Shown here piece by piece: positions 19,465 to 29,479 of a stretch of DNA of 61,531 nucleotides. The stretch is from contig JAFIEP010000031.1 in the NCBI GenBank assembly GCA_020832495.1, positions 1-61,531 on the forward strand, written 5' to 3'. Source of the DNA: Acidimicrobiia bacterium (lineage in GTDB: Bacteria; Actinomycetota; Acidimicrobiia; Acidimicrobiales; Acidimicrobilacustridaceae). Numbering within the stretch: position 1 is the first letter of the stretch; each line of letters opens with the position of its first letter. The notes under the pieces are model-generated. The model made no database searches. It had not been told where the DNA came from and saw only the letters and a list, made by a program, of their open reading frames with translations. Position numbers and translations under genes: made by a program.

Positions 19465-19495
19465 ACGCCACCTCCACCGGCCACCGGGGTGGCGT
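19465..19495. terminator. bidirectional stem-loop between SCP2 and mdh genes
   Basis: ACGCCACC and GGTGGCGT make a perfect 8-bp stem with a 15-base loop, seven bases after the SCP2 stop and before the convergent mdh stop. No T-run, but position and symmetry suit a shared terminator. Confidence 0.5.
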
Positions 19496-19517
19496 GCGCG
19501 TCAGAGGCCCTGCGCCG

Positions 19518-20510
19518 TCAGAGCAGCCCGAGGTCGGCCACTGCCTGACGCTCCTCGACCAACTCGGCCGCCGAGGCGTCGATGCGACCGCGGGAGAAGT
19601 CGTCGATGTCGAGCCCCTGCACGATCTCGTAGCGGCCGTCGGCGCAGGTCACCGGGAACGACGAGATGATGCCTTCGGGGACACCGTAGGAGCCGTCGGA
19701 GGGGATACCCATCGACACCCAGTCACCCTGGGGTGTCCCGGCGATCCAGTCGTGCATGTGATCGATGGCGGCGTTGGCCGCCGAGGCCGCCGAGGACAAC
19801 CCGCGGGCCTCGATGATGGCCGCCCCCCGCTGCTGCACGGTGGGGATGAACGTCTCCTCCAGCCACTGCTGGTCGGAAATGACCTCAGCTGCGCTCTTGC
19901 CGTTCACCTTGGTGTGGAACAGGTCGGGGTACTGGGTGGCGGAATGGTTGCCCCAGATGGTCATGGTGGTCACGTCCGCCACCGTCACACCAGCCTTGGC
20001 CGCCACCTGGGCGATGGCCCGGTTGTGGTCCAGGCGGGTCATGGCAGTGAAGCGCTCGTCGGGCACGTTGGGGGCGTTGTTCATGGCGATGAGGGCATTG
20101 GTGTTCGCCGGGTTGCCCACCACCAGTACCCGGACGTCGTCGGCCGCACCGTCCGACAGTGCCTTGCCCTGGGCCGTGAAGATGGCGCCGTTGGCCTCGA
20201 GGAGATCCTTGCGTTCCATGCCCTTCGAGCGGGGGCGGGAGCCGACGAGCAGCGCGATGTTGGTGCCCTCGAACGCCTCGTTGGCGTCGTCGGTCTGCAC
20301 CACGCTGTCGAGCAGCGGAAAGGCGCAGTCCTCGAGTTCCATGCAGACGCCGCGCAGGGCGTCGAGGGCCGGCGTGATCTCGAGCAGTTGCAAGCGGACC
20401 GGCGTGTCGGGTCCCAGGATGGCCCCACTGGCCACACGGAACAGCAGGCTGTAGCCGATCTGGCCGGCGGCACCGGTCACGGTGATGCGGACAGGCTCGT
20501 TGGTGCTCAC
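19518..20510 (-). CDS. mdh: malate dehydrogenase (NAD)
   Basis: A 330-residue cytosolic malate dehydrogenase, interconverting malate and oxaloacetate. The NAD fold begins with [12 protein letters not shown] (about residue 9); substrate Arg residues lie in [13 protein letters not shown] (about 95); the catalytic His is in [13 protein letters not shown] (about 185). Length and motifs match the actinobacterial/cytosolic MDH class. The GTG start at 20510 has GAGGAG upstream. It is convergent with the SCP2 gene; 159 bases separate it from the ABC exporter gene downstream-facing on the same strand. Confidence 0.95.
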   Translation of the reverse strand: MSTNEPVRITVTGAAGQIGYSLLFRVASGAILGPDTPVRLQLLEITPALDALRGVCMELEDCAFPLLDSVVQTDDANEAFEGTNIALLVGSRPRSKGMERKDLLEANGAIFTAQGKALSDGAADDVRVLVVGNPANTNALIAMNNAPNVPDERFTAMTRLDHNRAIAQVAAKAGVTVADVTTMTIWGNHSATQYPDLFHTKVNGKSAAEVISDQQWLEETFIPTVQQRGAAIIEARGLSSAASAANAAIDHMHDWIAGTPQGDWVSMGIPSDGSYGVPEGIISSFPVTCADGRYEIVQGLDIDDFSRGRIDASAAELVEERQAVADLGLL

Positions 20511-20669
20511 TCGTACTCCTCGAATCGGACACCGGGTCGCGGTGCCGCAGGTGGCCTGGCGGGGGGTTGCAGCGCCTGTGGACTCGTGACCGCTGTGGCC
20601 GTCGTCCGGGAGGCACCGAGGCGCGGTCGGCAGCTGGAGGACCGGTCCGCCCGCGCTCCGCCGGGGACG

Positions 20670-22625
20670 CTAGCGGTCCCGCGTGCTCCCGAGCCAGCTG
20701 CGGTAGAGCTCCGCATACCGCCCGTCGGCCGCCACCAGCTCGTGGTGCGCCCCGCGTTCCACGATGCGACCGCCGTCGAACACCAGGATCAGCTCGGCCC
20801 GCTCCGCGGTGGACAAGCGGTGCGCCACCGACAGGGTGGTCCGCCCCTCGGCCAGGCGGACCAAGGCCGAGGTCAAGGCCTGTTCCGTCTCCGGATCGAC
20901 TGCGCTGGTGGCCTCGTCGAGGATGAGCAGCCCCGGGTCGGCGAGCTGTGCCCGAGCCAGGGCCACCAGCTGACGTTCACCCACCGACAGCTGTTCACCC
21001 CGTTCCCCGGCGGGCGTGTCGAGTCCGGCGGGGAGCCGGTCCACCCACCACTGCAGATCCAGTGCGTCGAAGGCCGCCAGCACGTCGGAGTCGGAGGCGC
21101 CCGGCCGACCCAGCCGGACGTTCTCGCCCACGGTCAGGTCGAACAGGAAGCCGTCCTGGGGCACCATGCGGATCCGTGCACGACGCGAGTCGGCGGCCAC
21201 GTCACCGAGTGGCGCGCCGCCGATGCGCAGCTCGCCGGTGGTGGGATCGGCCAGCCGCACCAGCAGCTTGGCGAACGTGGTCTTGCCCGATCCGGTCTCA
21301 CCCACCACCGCCACGGACGTCCCCGACGCAATGTGCAGGCCGATGTCCACCAGCACCGGCGGCCCGCCCCGGTAGGCGAAGCCGACGCCCACGGCCTCCA
21401 CGCTGAGAGCGCCTCTGGCGAGTTCGACACCGGGCTCGGGGTCCACCACCTCTGGCGGCGTATCGAGCACGTCGAGCACCTTGCGCCAGCCGGCCACCGC
21501 AGTCTGCGTCTGGTCCAGTACCTCGTTGAGTTCTGTGATGGGACCGATGATGAGGGTGACGAGGAAGATGGACGCCACCACCGAGCCGGCGTCGAGTCCC
21601 CACGACGCGCCCCAGGTGACCCCGGCGAAGACCACGGCACCCACCACCAGACCGCCGAAGAGGTCGCTCATGGAGAAGATGCCGGTGACGAAGCGCAGGG
21701 CCCGGGTCTCGGCCCGATACTGCCGGTCGATGGCCGCTCCCAGGCGGCCCTCGGTGCGCTGGGCCAGTCCGTAGGCCCGCACGACCGGGGCCCCCATGAC
21801 CGCCTCGGAGACCGCGGTGAGCGTCTCGCCCACCTGGGTCCGCACCCGGTCGTAGGCCGCCAACTGGCGTCGCTGGAGGTAGCGCAGCGCCGGCAGCATG
21901 GGCACCAGCACCGCCACCACGACCACGGTCAGTTGCCAGGCGTAGAGCGCCAACACGCCGAGTACCACCACGATCACCACCGGGTTGACGATCCACGCCA
22001 CCGCCCCCCACTGGGCGAACCGGGCAATGGTCTCGATGTCGCTCGTCACCCGGGAGGTGAGCACGCCCCGTCGCGTCTCGTCGAGATCCGCGATCGAGAG
22101 GCGGTGGATGTGAGCGAAGGTCCGTTCCCGCAGGTCGGCCAGCGTCGACTCGGCAATGGCGACCAGGCGGACGTAGGTGGCACGCGAGGCAACCATCACG
22201 CCCAACACCACCACGGCGGCGATGCCCACGGCGCTCCACACGAAGCCCGGACGGAACCCGTCCGGACCCAGCAGGCCGCGGTCGAGCACCTGTTGGATCA
22301 GCACCGGCACCGCCACCTTGCCGCCGGCACTGAGCAGGGCCAGGCCGACGGTGGTGCGGATGCCGCGCACGAGCTGCGGGCTGGCGCCCAACGCCCGGCG
22401 CAGCACCGAGATCGCACCACCCGGCTCATCGGGCGTCTCCCCCAGCACCTCGGCGAGAGGGTCGGCATCGCCGGTGTCGTGCGGTTGGCCGGTTCCGCTC
22501 TGTCCAGCGGGTCCGGCGGGCCCGGGATCGATGGTGGCCACGTCGTCGTCACGACGCCCGGGCCGGCTCACCGCCGCCATGTCGCCGTGGGAGAGATCGT
22601 CGGGGGTCGGGTCGGTCGGGGTCAC
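20670..22625 (-). CDS. ABC exporter half-transporter with catalytic Walker B and altered signature motif
   Basis: A 651-residue fused membrane/ATPase protein: six helices (about 75-355) then the nucleotide-binding domain. Walker A is GETGSGKTT, Walker B LLILDEATSAVDP with the catalytic Glu, but the signature is LSVGERQ instead of LSGGQ. An N-terminal extension of about 60 residues (Asp/Gly/Pro-rich) is cytosolic. It overlaps the preceding ABC gene by 4 bases (GTGA), so the two are translationally coupled and most likely form a heterodimer. Substrate unknown; such exporters move drugs, lipids or peptides. Confidence 0.9.
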   Translation of the reverse strand: MTPTDPTPDDLSHGDMAAVSRPGRRDDDVATIDPGPAGPAGQSGTGQPHDTGDADPLAEVLGETPDEPGGAISVLRRALGASPQLVRGIRTTVGLALLSAGGKVAVPVLIQQVLDRGLLGPDGFRPGFVWSAVGIAAVVVLGVMVASRATYVRLVAIAESTLADLRERTFAHIHRLSIADLDETRRGVLTSRVTSDIETIARFAQWGAVAWIVNPVVIVVVLGVLALYAWQLTVVVVAVLVPMLPALRYLQRRQLAAYDRVRTQVGETLTAVSEAVMGAPVVRAYGLAQRTEGRLGAAIDRQYRAETRALRFVTGIFSMSDLFGGLVVGAVVFAGVTWGASWGLDAGSVVASIFLVTLIIGPITELNEVLDQTQTAVAGWRKVLDVLDTPPEVVDPEPGVELARGALSVEAVGVGFAYRGGPPVLVDIGLHIASGTSVAVVGETGSGKTTFAKLLVRLADPTTGELRIGGAPLGDVAADSRRARIRMVPQDGFLFDLTVGENVRLGRPGASDSDVLAAFDALDLQWWVDRLPAGLDTPAGERGEQLSVGERQLVALARAQLADPGLLILDEATSAVDPETEQALTSALVRLAEGRTTLSVAHRLSTAERAELILVFDGGRIVERGAHHELVAADGRYAELYRSWLGSTRDR

Positions 22626-24388
22626 GGCCTCGCCTCCCCCGATGGCAGGCCGTCGCGTTCGTAGGCGGCCACGATGCGCTCGTAGGCGGGCAGTGCCAGC
22701 AACTCTTCGTGCCGGCCCGAGGCGGCGATGCGCCCGCCGTCGAGGAACAGCACCCGATCGGCCAGGCGGATGGTGGACAGCCGGTGGGCCACCACCAGCG
22801 TGGTGGCGGCCAGTTCACGGCGCAGATCAGCCAGGATGGCCGCCTCCACCACCGGGTCGACCGCGCTGGTGGCGTCGTCGAGCAGCAGCAGACGGGGTTG
22901 GCGCACGAGGGCGCGGGCCAGGGCCACCCGCTGGCGCTGCCCGCCCGACAGGGTGAGCCCGCGCTCGCCGACCAGGGCGTCGTAGCCGTCGGTCACCGCC
23001 TCGATGAACCCTGCGGCGTGCGCGGTGCGCGCTGCCGCCTGCACTGCCTGGAGGTCCACGGTGTCGTTGAGGTCGATGTTGGTGCGCAGCGGGTCGGCGA
23101 ACAGGAACGTTTCCTGGAACACCAAGGCCACCGCCTCGCGCAATGCGGCCGGGTCGAGGTCGGCCACATCGACCCCGGCGATCGAGACCGTGCCCCGGTC
23201 GGGATCGAGCAGGCGCACCACCAACTCACACAGGGTGGTCTTGCCCGCCCCGGTGGCACCCACCAACGCCACGATCTCCCCTGGCGCCACCTCGAAGGTG
23301 GCGCCCGCGAGCACTGCGGTGCCGTCGGGCCAGGAGAAGGCGACGTCATCGAAGCGCAGGCCCACCGGACCGTCGGGCAGCCCGACCCCGACGCCTTCAG
23401 GGGGCCCTGGGGGTACGGCGAACACCCGGTCGAGGCGCTCGGTGGCCACCACCGACCGGGGCAGCTCCTGGAGGAAGAAGCCCACGATGCGCACCGGGAA
23501 GGCCAGGAGCCCGAACAGCGCCATGGCCTGCACCAGTTGGCCGATCTCGATTGCGCCCGAGTCGATACGCCACGCACCCACCAACGCCAGGACGATGATG
23601 CCCAGGTTCGGGAGCGCGTCGATGGCCGGCTCGAAGGTTCCCCGGATCCGCCCGACGCGCACCCGGGCCTCGCGCAACGAGTCGGCGGCGGTGGCCATGC
23701 GATCACGCTCGTGGTCAGCCAGGCCCAGGGTCTTCACCACCAGCGCACCGTCGAAGCTCTCGTGGGCGATGCGACTGACCCGGCCGATGCGCTCCTGCAC
23801 CTCGGCGACGGGGCCGTGCACCCGGTCGGTGTAGATGCGGTTGAGCACGGCCAACGCCGGGAACAACACCAGCGCCACCGCCGTGAGGACCGGGTCCACA
23901 GCGAGCAGGCTGGCCAGCGAGAAGCCGATGAGCAGCACCACCCCGATGCTGAACGGCACGGGGTCGAGCACTTCGGTGGAGGCCTGCACGTCGGCATCGG
24001 CGTGGGCCAGCAACTGACCGGCGGGGGTGTCACGGTGGTACTCGAGCGGGGCGTGGACCAGCGTGTGGCCCACCTGGCGACGCAGCCGGGCCCGCACCCG
24101 GAACGAGGTCACCCCCGCCGAGTAGCGACGCAACAAGATCGACGAGGCCCGCAGCACCCCCAGCCCGACCAACAGCAACGCCCCACCGAGGGCGGCGCGG
24201 GCTGTGGCCGGCTCGGTGGTGAAGGCCGGCAGGATCAACTCGTCGGTGACCCGGCCGATTGCCCAGGCGGTGGCCACCACGCCGGCGGCATGGATGGAAG
24301 CGCCGATCAGTGCCAGGGTGAAGGTCACCGGCTCGTCACGGACGTGACGCCAGACCGTCCGCAGCCCCCGGGTGAACACGGCCTCCAT
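22622..24388 (-). CDS. ABC exporter half-transporter with degenerate catalytic site
   Basis: A 588-residue half-transporter: six helices (about 20-300) and a nucleotide-binding domain with Walker A GATGAGKTT, signature LSGGQRQR and H-loop VAHRLST. Walker B ends LLLLDDATSAVDP, with Asp in place of the catalytic Glu. With the partner's LSVGE this gives one degenerate and one canonical ATP site, as known for TM287/288 and BmrCD. The ATG at 24388 is the first in-frame start before the transmembrane domain; AAGGGGG lies 14 bases upstream, rather far. It is divergent from the malyl-CoA lyase gene. Confidence 0.88.
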   Translation of the reverse strand: MEAVFTRGLRTVWRHVRDEPVTFTLALIGASIHAAGVVATAWAIGRVTDELILPAFTTEPATARAALGGALLLVGLGVLRASSILLRRYSAGVTSFRVRARLRRQVGHTLVHAPLEYHRDTPAGQLLAHADADVQASTEVLDPVPFSIGVVLLIGFSLASLLAVDPVLTAVALVLFPALAVLNRIYTDRVHGPVAEVQERIGRVSRIAHESFDGALVVKTLGLADHERDRMATAADSLREARVRVGRIRGTFEPAIDALPNLGIIVLALVGAWRIDSGAIEIGQLVQAMALFGLLAFPVRIVGFFLQELPRSVVATERLDRVFAVPPGPPEGVGVGLPDGPVGLRFDDVAFSWPDGTAVLAGATFEVAPGEIVALVGATGAGKTTLCELVVRLLDPDRGTVSIAGVDVADLDPAALREAVALVFQETFLFADPLRTNIDLNDTVDLQAVQAAARTAHAAGFIEAVTDGYDALVGERGLTLSGGQRQRVALARALVRQPRLLLLDDATSAVDPVVEAAILADLRRELAATTLVVAHRLSTIRLADRVLFLDGGRIAASGRHEELLALPAYERIVAAYERDGLPSGEARP

Positions 24389-24473
24389 AGGTTCGTCATG
24401 GTCCCCCTTCGGCCCCAGGGCGGGCGAATCGATTCTCCTGATCTCACGGTCGACGTGACCTGCGTGCCCACGT

Positions 24474-24498
24474 TGGGAGTCGAGTCGCTCGGCTCCCA
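24474..24498. promoter_or_regulatory. strong dyad over the malyl-CoA lyase promoter
   Basis: TGGGAGTCGAG, spacer TCG, CTCGGCTCCCA: 11-base arms with one mismatch. It covers the expected -35 zone upstream of the TAGCCT box at 24509. As the transcript looks leaderless, this is more likely a DNA operator than an RNA hairpin. Confidence 0.45.
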
Positions 24499-24508
24499 GG
24501 CCGATCGG

Positions 24509-24514
24509 TAGCCT
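24509..24514 (+). promoter_or_regulatory. leaderless -10 box TAGCCT
   Basis: TAGCCT ends seven bases before the ATG at 24522 of the malyl-CoA lyase gene; no Shine-Dalgarno sequence is present. Confidence 0.45.
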
Positions 24515-24521
24515 GCGAGCC

Positions 24522-25571
24522 ATGCGCAGCCCCAAGGACTTCTTCCAGCCTCTGGCCCTCGGCGCCCCGGACCCGGTCCGTGAGATCCCGTTCCGGCCGT
24601 CGCGGATGATCCACTTCTTCGACCCGTCGAACCCGAAGATGGTGGCCAAGGTGCCCGACATGGCCACCAAGGCCGACGTGCTGCTCGGCAACCTCGAGGA
24701 CGCCATCAAGGCCGACAACAAAGAAGCCGCCCGAGCCGGGCTGGTGGAGGTGGGCCGCAACGTCGACCTGGGCGACGCCCAGCTGTGGACCCGCATCAAC
24801 AGCCTCGACTCGCCATGGTGCCTCGACGACCTCATCACCCTGGTCACCGAGATCGGTGATCGCCTCGACGTCATCATGGTCCCCAAGGTGGAAGGCGCCG
24901 AGGACATCCACTACGTGGATCGCCTGGTGGCCCAACTCGAGGCCCGCGCCGGCCTGCAGCGACCCATCCTGTTGCACGCCATCTTGGAGACCGCTCGTGG
25001 CGTGGCCAACGTGGAGGAGATCTGCCTGGCCAGCCCCCGCATGCAGGGACTGTCGCTGGGGCCGGCCGACCTGGCGGCCTCTCGCCGCATGAAGACCACC
25101 CGCGTGGGTGGCGGTCACCCCGACTACCTGGTGCGCGCCGACCCCGTCGACGGCGACATCGAGGGCGCCCGGGCCACGGCCCAGCAGGACCTGTGGCACT
25201 ACACGCTGGCCCGCATGGTCGATGCCTGCGGGACCGCGGGGATCCTCCCCTACTACGGCCCCTTCGGCGACATCGCCGACGTGGTGGCCTGCGAGGACCA
25301 GTTCCGCAACGCCTACCTGCTGGGTTGCGTCGGCACCTGGACCCTCCACCCCAAGCAGATCGAGATCGCCAAGCGGGTGTTCTCCCCCGAACCCTCGGAG
25401 GTCCTGTGGGCCAAGCGGGTCATCGACGAGATGGGCGACGGCACCGGCGCGGTCATGATCGACGGCAAGATGCAGGACGACGCCACGGTCAAACAGTGCC
25501 GCGTGGTGGTCGAACTGGCCACCCAGTTGGCGGCCAACGATGCCGAACTGGCCGAGGCCTACGGCCTCTGA
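24522..25571 (+). CDS. mcl: malyl-CoA / beta-methylmalyl-CoA lyase (Chloroflexus MCL type)
   Basis: A 349-residue HpcH/CitE-superfamily lyase. From memory it matches Chloroflexus malyl-CoA lyase along its length: [60 protein letters not shown] and the C-terminal [11 protein letters not shown]. The enzyme reversibly condenses acetyl-CoA (or propionyl-CoA) with glyoxylate; Glu/Asp in ETA and LED bind Mg. It is followed 178 bases later by a second CoA-ester lyase. Transcription looks leaderless with a dyad in the promoter. Direction in vivo (glyoxylate assimilation or release) is inferred from context only. Confidence 0.85.
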   Translation: MRSPKDFFQPLALGAPDPVREIPFRPSRMIHFFDPSNPKMVAKVPDMATKADVLLGNLEDAIKADNKEAARAGLVEVGRNVDLGDAQLWTRINSLDSPWCLDDLITLVTEIGDRLDVIMVPKVEGAEDIHYVDRLVAQLEARAGLQRPILLHAILETARGVANVEEICLASPRMQGLSLGPADLAASRRMKTTRVGGGHPDYLVRADPVDGDIEGARATAQQDLWHYTLARMVDACGTAGILPYYGPFGDIADVVACEDQFRNAYLLGCVGTWTLHPKQIEIAKRVFSPEPSEVLWAKRVIDEMGDGTGAVMIDGKMQDDATVKQCRVVVELATQLAANDAELAEAYGL

Positions 25572-25683
25572 CCGCCGCCGTCCCGCGGGAGCGACACCCG
25601 TCCCGTCACCACCCGGGTTTCTGGCGTACGAATCGCGGGTCATAGCCTGCGGCACGTACGCAAGAAATCAGCGGTTGGTCCAG

Positions 25684-25703
25684 CCGGTCGGTCGGCAGAC
25701 CGG
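25684..25703 (+). promoter_or_regulatory. stem-loop in the spacer before the second lyase gene
   Basis: CCGGTC and GACCGG with an 8-base loop, about 45 bases before the start at 25750. It lies in an otherwise featureless 178-base spacer that also contains TAGCCT at 25643-25648, a possible -10. Role unknown. Confidence 0.25.
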
Positions 25704-25749
25704 CCCGCCCCCGCCCGCCCGTCAGCCAACGCCCGACCGAGGAGACCCG

Positions 25750-26646
25750 ATGTCCGCAGCCGACGCCGCTTCCGCCGCCACCTCCGAGTTGCGACCGCGC
25801 CGGTCCGTCCTCTACATGCCCGGCGCCAACGAACGGGCACTCGAGAAGGCCAAGTCGCTGCCTGCCGACGCCATCATCTTCGACCTCGAGGACGCGGTGG
25901 CCCCCGATGCCAAGCCCGACGCCCGCCAACGGGTCTGCGCGGCGGTGGGCTCGGGCGAGTACGGACGACGTGAGCTGACCATCCGGGTCAACTCCATCGA
26001 CACCGAGTGGCACGAAGCGGACCTCCGAGCTGCCGCCGAGGCCGGCCCTGACGCCGTCGTCGTCCCGAAGATCAACCGCCCCGCCGACGTGCACGCCGTG
26101 GAGCGACTGCTCGAGTCGGCCGGTGCGCCCGACACGACCACCATCTGGGCCATGGTGGAGACGCCGATCGCCATGCTGGCGGCCACGGACATCGCCTCGG
26201 CCTCGGAACGGCTCAACGTCCTCGTCATGGGCACCAACGATCTGGCCAAGGAGCTCCACGCTGCACACGTGCCCGGCCGCCAACCGCTGCTCACCGGGCT
26301 GGGTCTGGCGCTGTTGGCCGCCCGAGCCACCGGCAAGGTGATCCTCGACGGCGTGTACAACGACGTGAAGAACCCCGAAGGGTTCGCCACCGAGTGTCGC
26401 CAAGGCGCCGACATGGGCTTCGACGGCAAGACCCTCATCCATCCCTCACAGGTCGAACCCTGTAACGAGGCGTTCGCGCCGTCGGCCGACGAGGTCGAGC
26501 GGGCCCGGGCGCTGATCGCCACCTTCGAGGAGGCCGAGGCCGCCGGCGTGGGCGTCGTCACCTTCGAGGGTCGCATGGTGGAGAACCTCCACGTGGAACA
26601 GGCCCGACAGGCAGTGGCCATCTCCGAGGCCATCGCTGCGTTGTGA
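25750..26646 (+). CDS. CitE-like CoA-ester lyase or malyl-CoA thioesterase
   Basis: A 298-residue HpcH/HpaI/CitE protein: RRSVLYMPGANERALEK, IIFDLEDAVAPDAK (Mg and substrate), VVVPKIN, WAMVETPIAML and GFDGKTLIHPSQ, in family order. Relatives include citramalyl-CoA lyase, the CitE-like proteins of mycobacteria and the Rhodobacter Mcl2 malyl-CoA thioesterase. Next to a malyl-CoA lyase a thioesterase role would yield free malate, which Mdh could oxidise. The sequence alone does not separate these options. The ATG has GAGGAG 6-11 bases upstream. Confidence 0.8.
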   Translation: MSAADAASAATSELRPRRSVLYMPGANERALEKAKSLPADAIIFDLEDAVAPDAKPDARQRVCAAVGSGEYGRRELTIRVNSIDTEWHEADLRAAAEAGPDAVVVPKINRPADVHAVERLLESAGAPDTTTIWAMVETPIAMLAATDIASASERLNVLVMGTNDLAKELHAAHVPGRQPLLTGLGLALLAARATGKVILDGVYNDVKNPEGFATECRQGADMGFDGKTLIHPSQVEPCNEAFAPSADEVERARALIATFEEAEAAGVGVVTFEGRMVENLHVEQARQAVAISEAIAAL

Positions 26647-26780
26647 GGGGATTTGCCCTGCGCCGTTCGGGTGCGGGCCATGCTGCCCTTCAGCGAAGAA
26701 CTCGGCAGTCGGCTGGCACATTGCACGAACACGGTTCTAGATTGTTGTTCCGACCCTTGTGACCTCGGAACGGGAGCAAC

Positions 26781-27482
26781 ATGGACAACGACGTTCCGGA
26801 CGGGACGACAAGGCGGCAACTCCTCGGCAGAGGAGCAGCGCTGGCGGGCGCTGCATGGGTGGCACCCCAGATCGTCTCTGCCCCAGCGGCCGCCGCGCAG
26901 ACCTGTGTGCCGGGTGTGTTGAGCTGGGACGACTTCGCCGTCGGCTCCACGTTCACGAATGCCACCGTGAACGGCGTCAACGTGTCGATGACCACCGTCC
27001 CGTTGCCCGGCACGACGGTGCTGCCCGTGAACAACACCATCCGAGTTCCACCGAACGGCAGCTTCAACTCACAGGCTCTGCAGTGGCAGCAGGTCCCCAA
27101 CGCCTCGGGGGTCGGCCAGGACATCACCTTCACCTTCGATGTCCCGGTGTCGAACCTGAGCTTCACCTTGGCCGATCTCGATGACGTCAGCGGCGCCTGG
27201 AGCGACGACGTCATCATGCTCACCCCCGGTTACACGTTCTCCATCCCCACCGTCTTCGTGCCGGCCACTCCGGCGGGCAACGTCGTTGGCCTCGGCACGT
27301 TTACCAGTCCGTTCTTCAACAGCAACCCGAACTTCAACTTCCTGAACACCTCGAACCGCGGCAACGTCACCATCAACTACGCCGGGCCCATCTCGACGTT
27401 CTCCTTCCGCTACCGCAACGGCCCGCTTTTCGGCGGCGGCAATCAGCTCATCTACATGCTCGACATGTCGTGGGACTGCTGA
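26781..27482 (+). CDS. Tat-exported secreted protein of unknown function
   Basis: A 233-residue protein with a twin-arginine leader: TRRQLLGRGAALAGAAWVA, then an Ala-rich c-region ending near APAAAAQ (cleavage about residue 40). The mature part is about 190 residues, rich in Asn, Thr, Phe and Val, with beta-strand periodicity (TFTFDVPVSNLSFTLADLDD) like a carbohydrate-binding or PEP-type beta sandwich. Two Cys remain (start of the mature part and the last residue) and might bridge. GGGAG precedes the ATG. The upstream 134 bases include an AT-richer patch around 26736-26752, probably the promoter. Confidence 0.65.
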   Translation: MDNDVPDGTTRRQLLGRGAALAGAAWVAPQIVSAPAAAAQTCVPGVLSWDDFAVGSTFTNATVNGVNVSMTTVPLPGTTVLPVNNTIRVPPNGSFNSQALQWQQVPNASGVGQDITFTFDVPVSNLSFTLADLDDVSGAWSDDVIMLTPGYTFSIPTVFVPATPAGNVVGLGTFTSPFFNSNPNFNFLNTSNRGNVTINYAGPISTFSFRYRNGPLFGGGNQLIYMLDMSWDC

Positions 27483-27522
27483 GCATGCCCGCCCTCATGT
27501 CCCGAGCCGACGGAGGCCACCG

Positions 27523-27948
27523 ATGATCGTGACCGCATCCCACTCGTTCGGCACCGCAGAGGCCAGCGCGTTCGCAGACCAGCTCGGGGCCTCCCGTGCG
27601 ACGGCCGCGGTCGTCACCGCACTCGAGCGGTGTGCCGAGGACCCACAGCCCAACGTTGCCGTCGGGGCGGAGGCTCTGGTGGCCGCAGAGGTGGTGGCCG
27701 CATCGCTGGGCCAGCCCTCGGCGTGGCTCCCTGCTCCCGTCGTCGAGTGGCTCTCCGACGACCCTCCGCTGTTCGACGGATCCACCATCAACCTGGCGCT
27801 GCGGGCCGTCGGAAGCGTCTTCTCAGACGACAGCGAGCTCTGCGGCTTCGGCTACCGCGACGTGGGCGCCGCCTGGGGCGAGTCGGTCACCGACCTGCGA
27901 CGCCGCCTCGGTGGACTGACCGACCAGGGTCGATCCGCAACTCGAACC

Positions 27949-27960
<12 letters not shown>
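27523..27960 (+). CDS. DUF4259-like protein
   Basis: A 145-residue soluble protein. [14 protein letters not shown], the central [10 protein letters not shown] helix and the C-terminal [11 protein letters not shown]...[13 protein letters not shown] follow the DUF4259 pattern (small acidic proteins, often SEL...W...DL.RL). Function of the family is unknown. CGGAGG lies 6 bases before the ATG. The gene's last 12 bases overlap the end of the convergent aldehyde dehydrogenase gene. Confidence 0.55.
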
Positions 27961-29388
<1,428 letters not shown>

Positions 29389-29479
29389 GGTGCCCCCTTG
29401 GTCGACCTTCCCAGACCCTACCGGCTTCGATCGGCTCACGACCCGGTCGTGGCAGACGGCACACCCCCCACCCAGCTGC

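Noticed and set aside
19494-22664. Long forward open frame opposite mdh and the ABC exporter genes
   Set aside because: Its translation is antisense low-complexity; mdh and both ABC halves have full family motifs.
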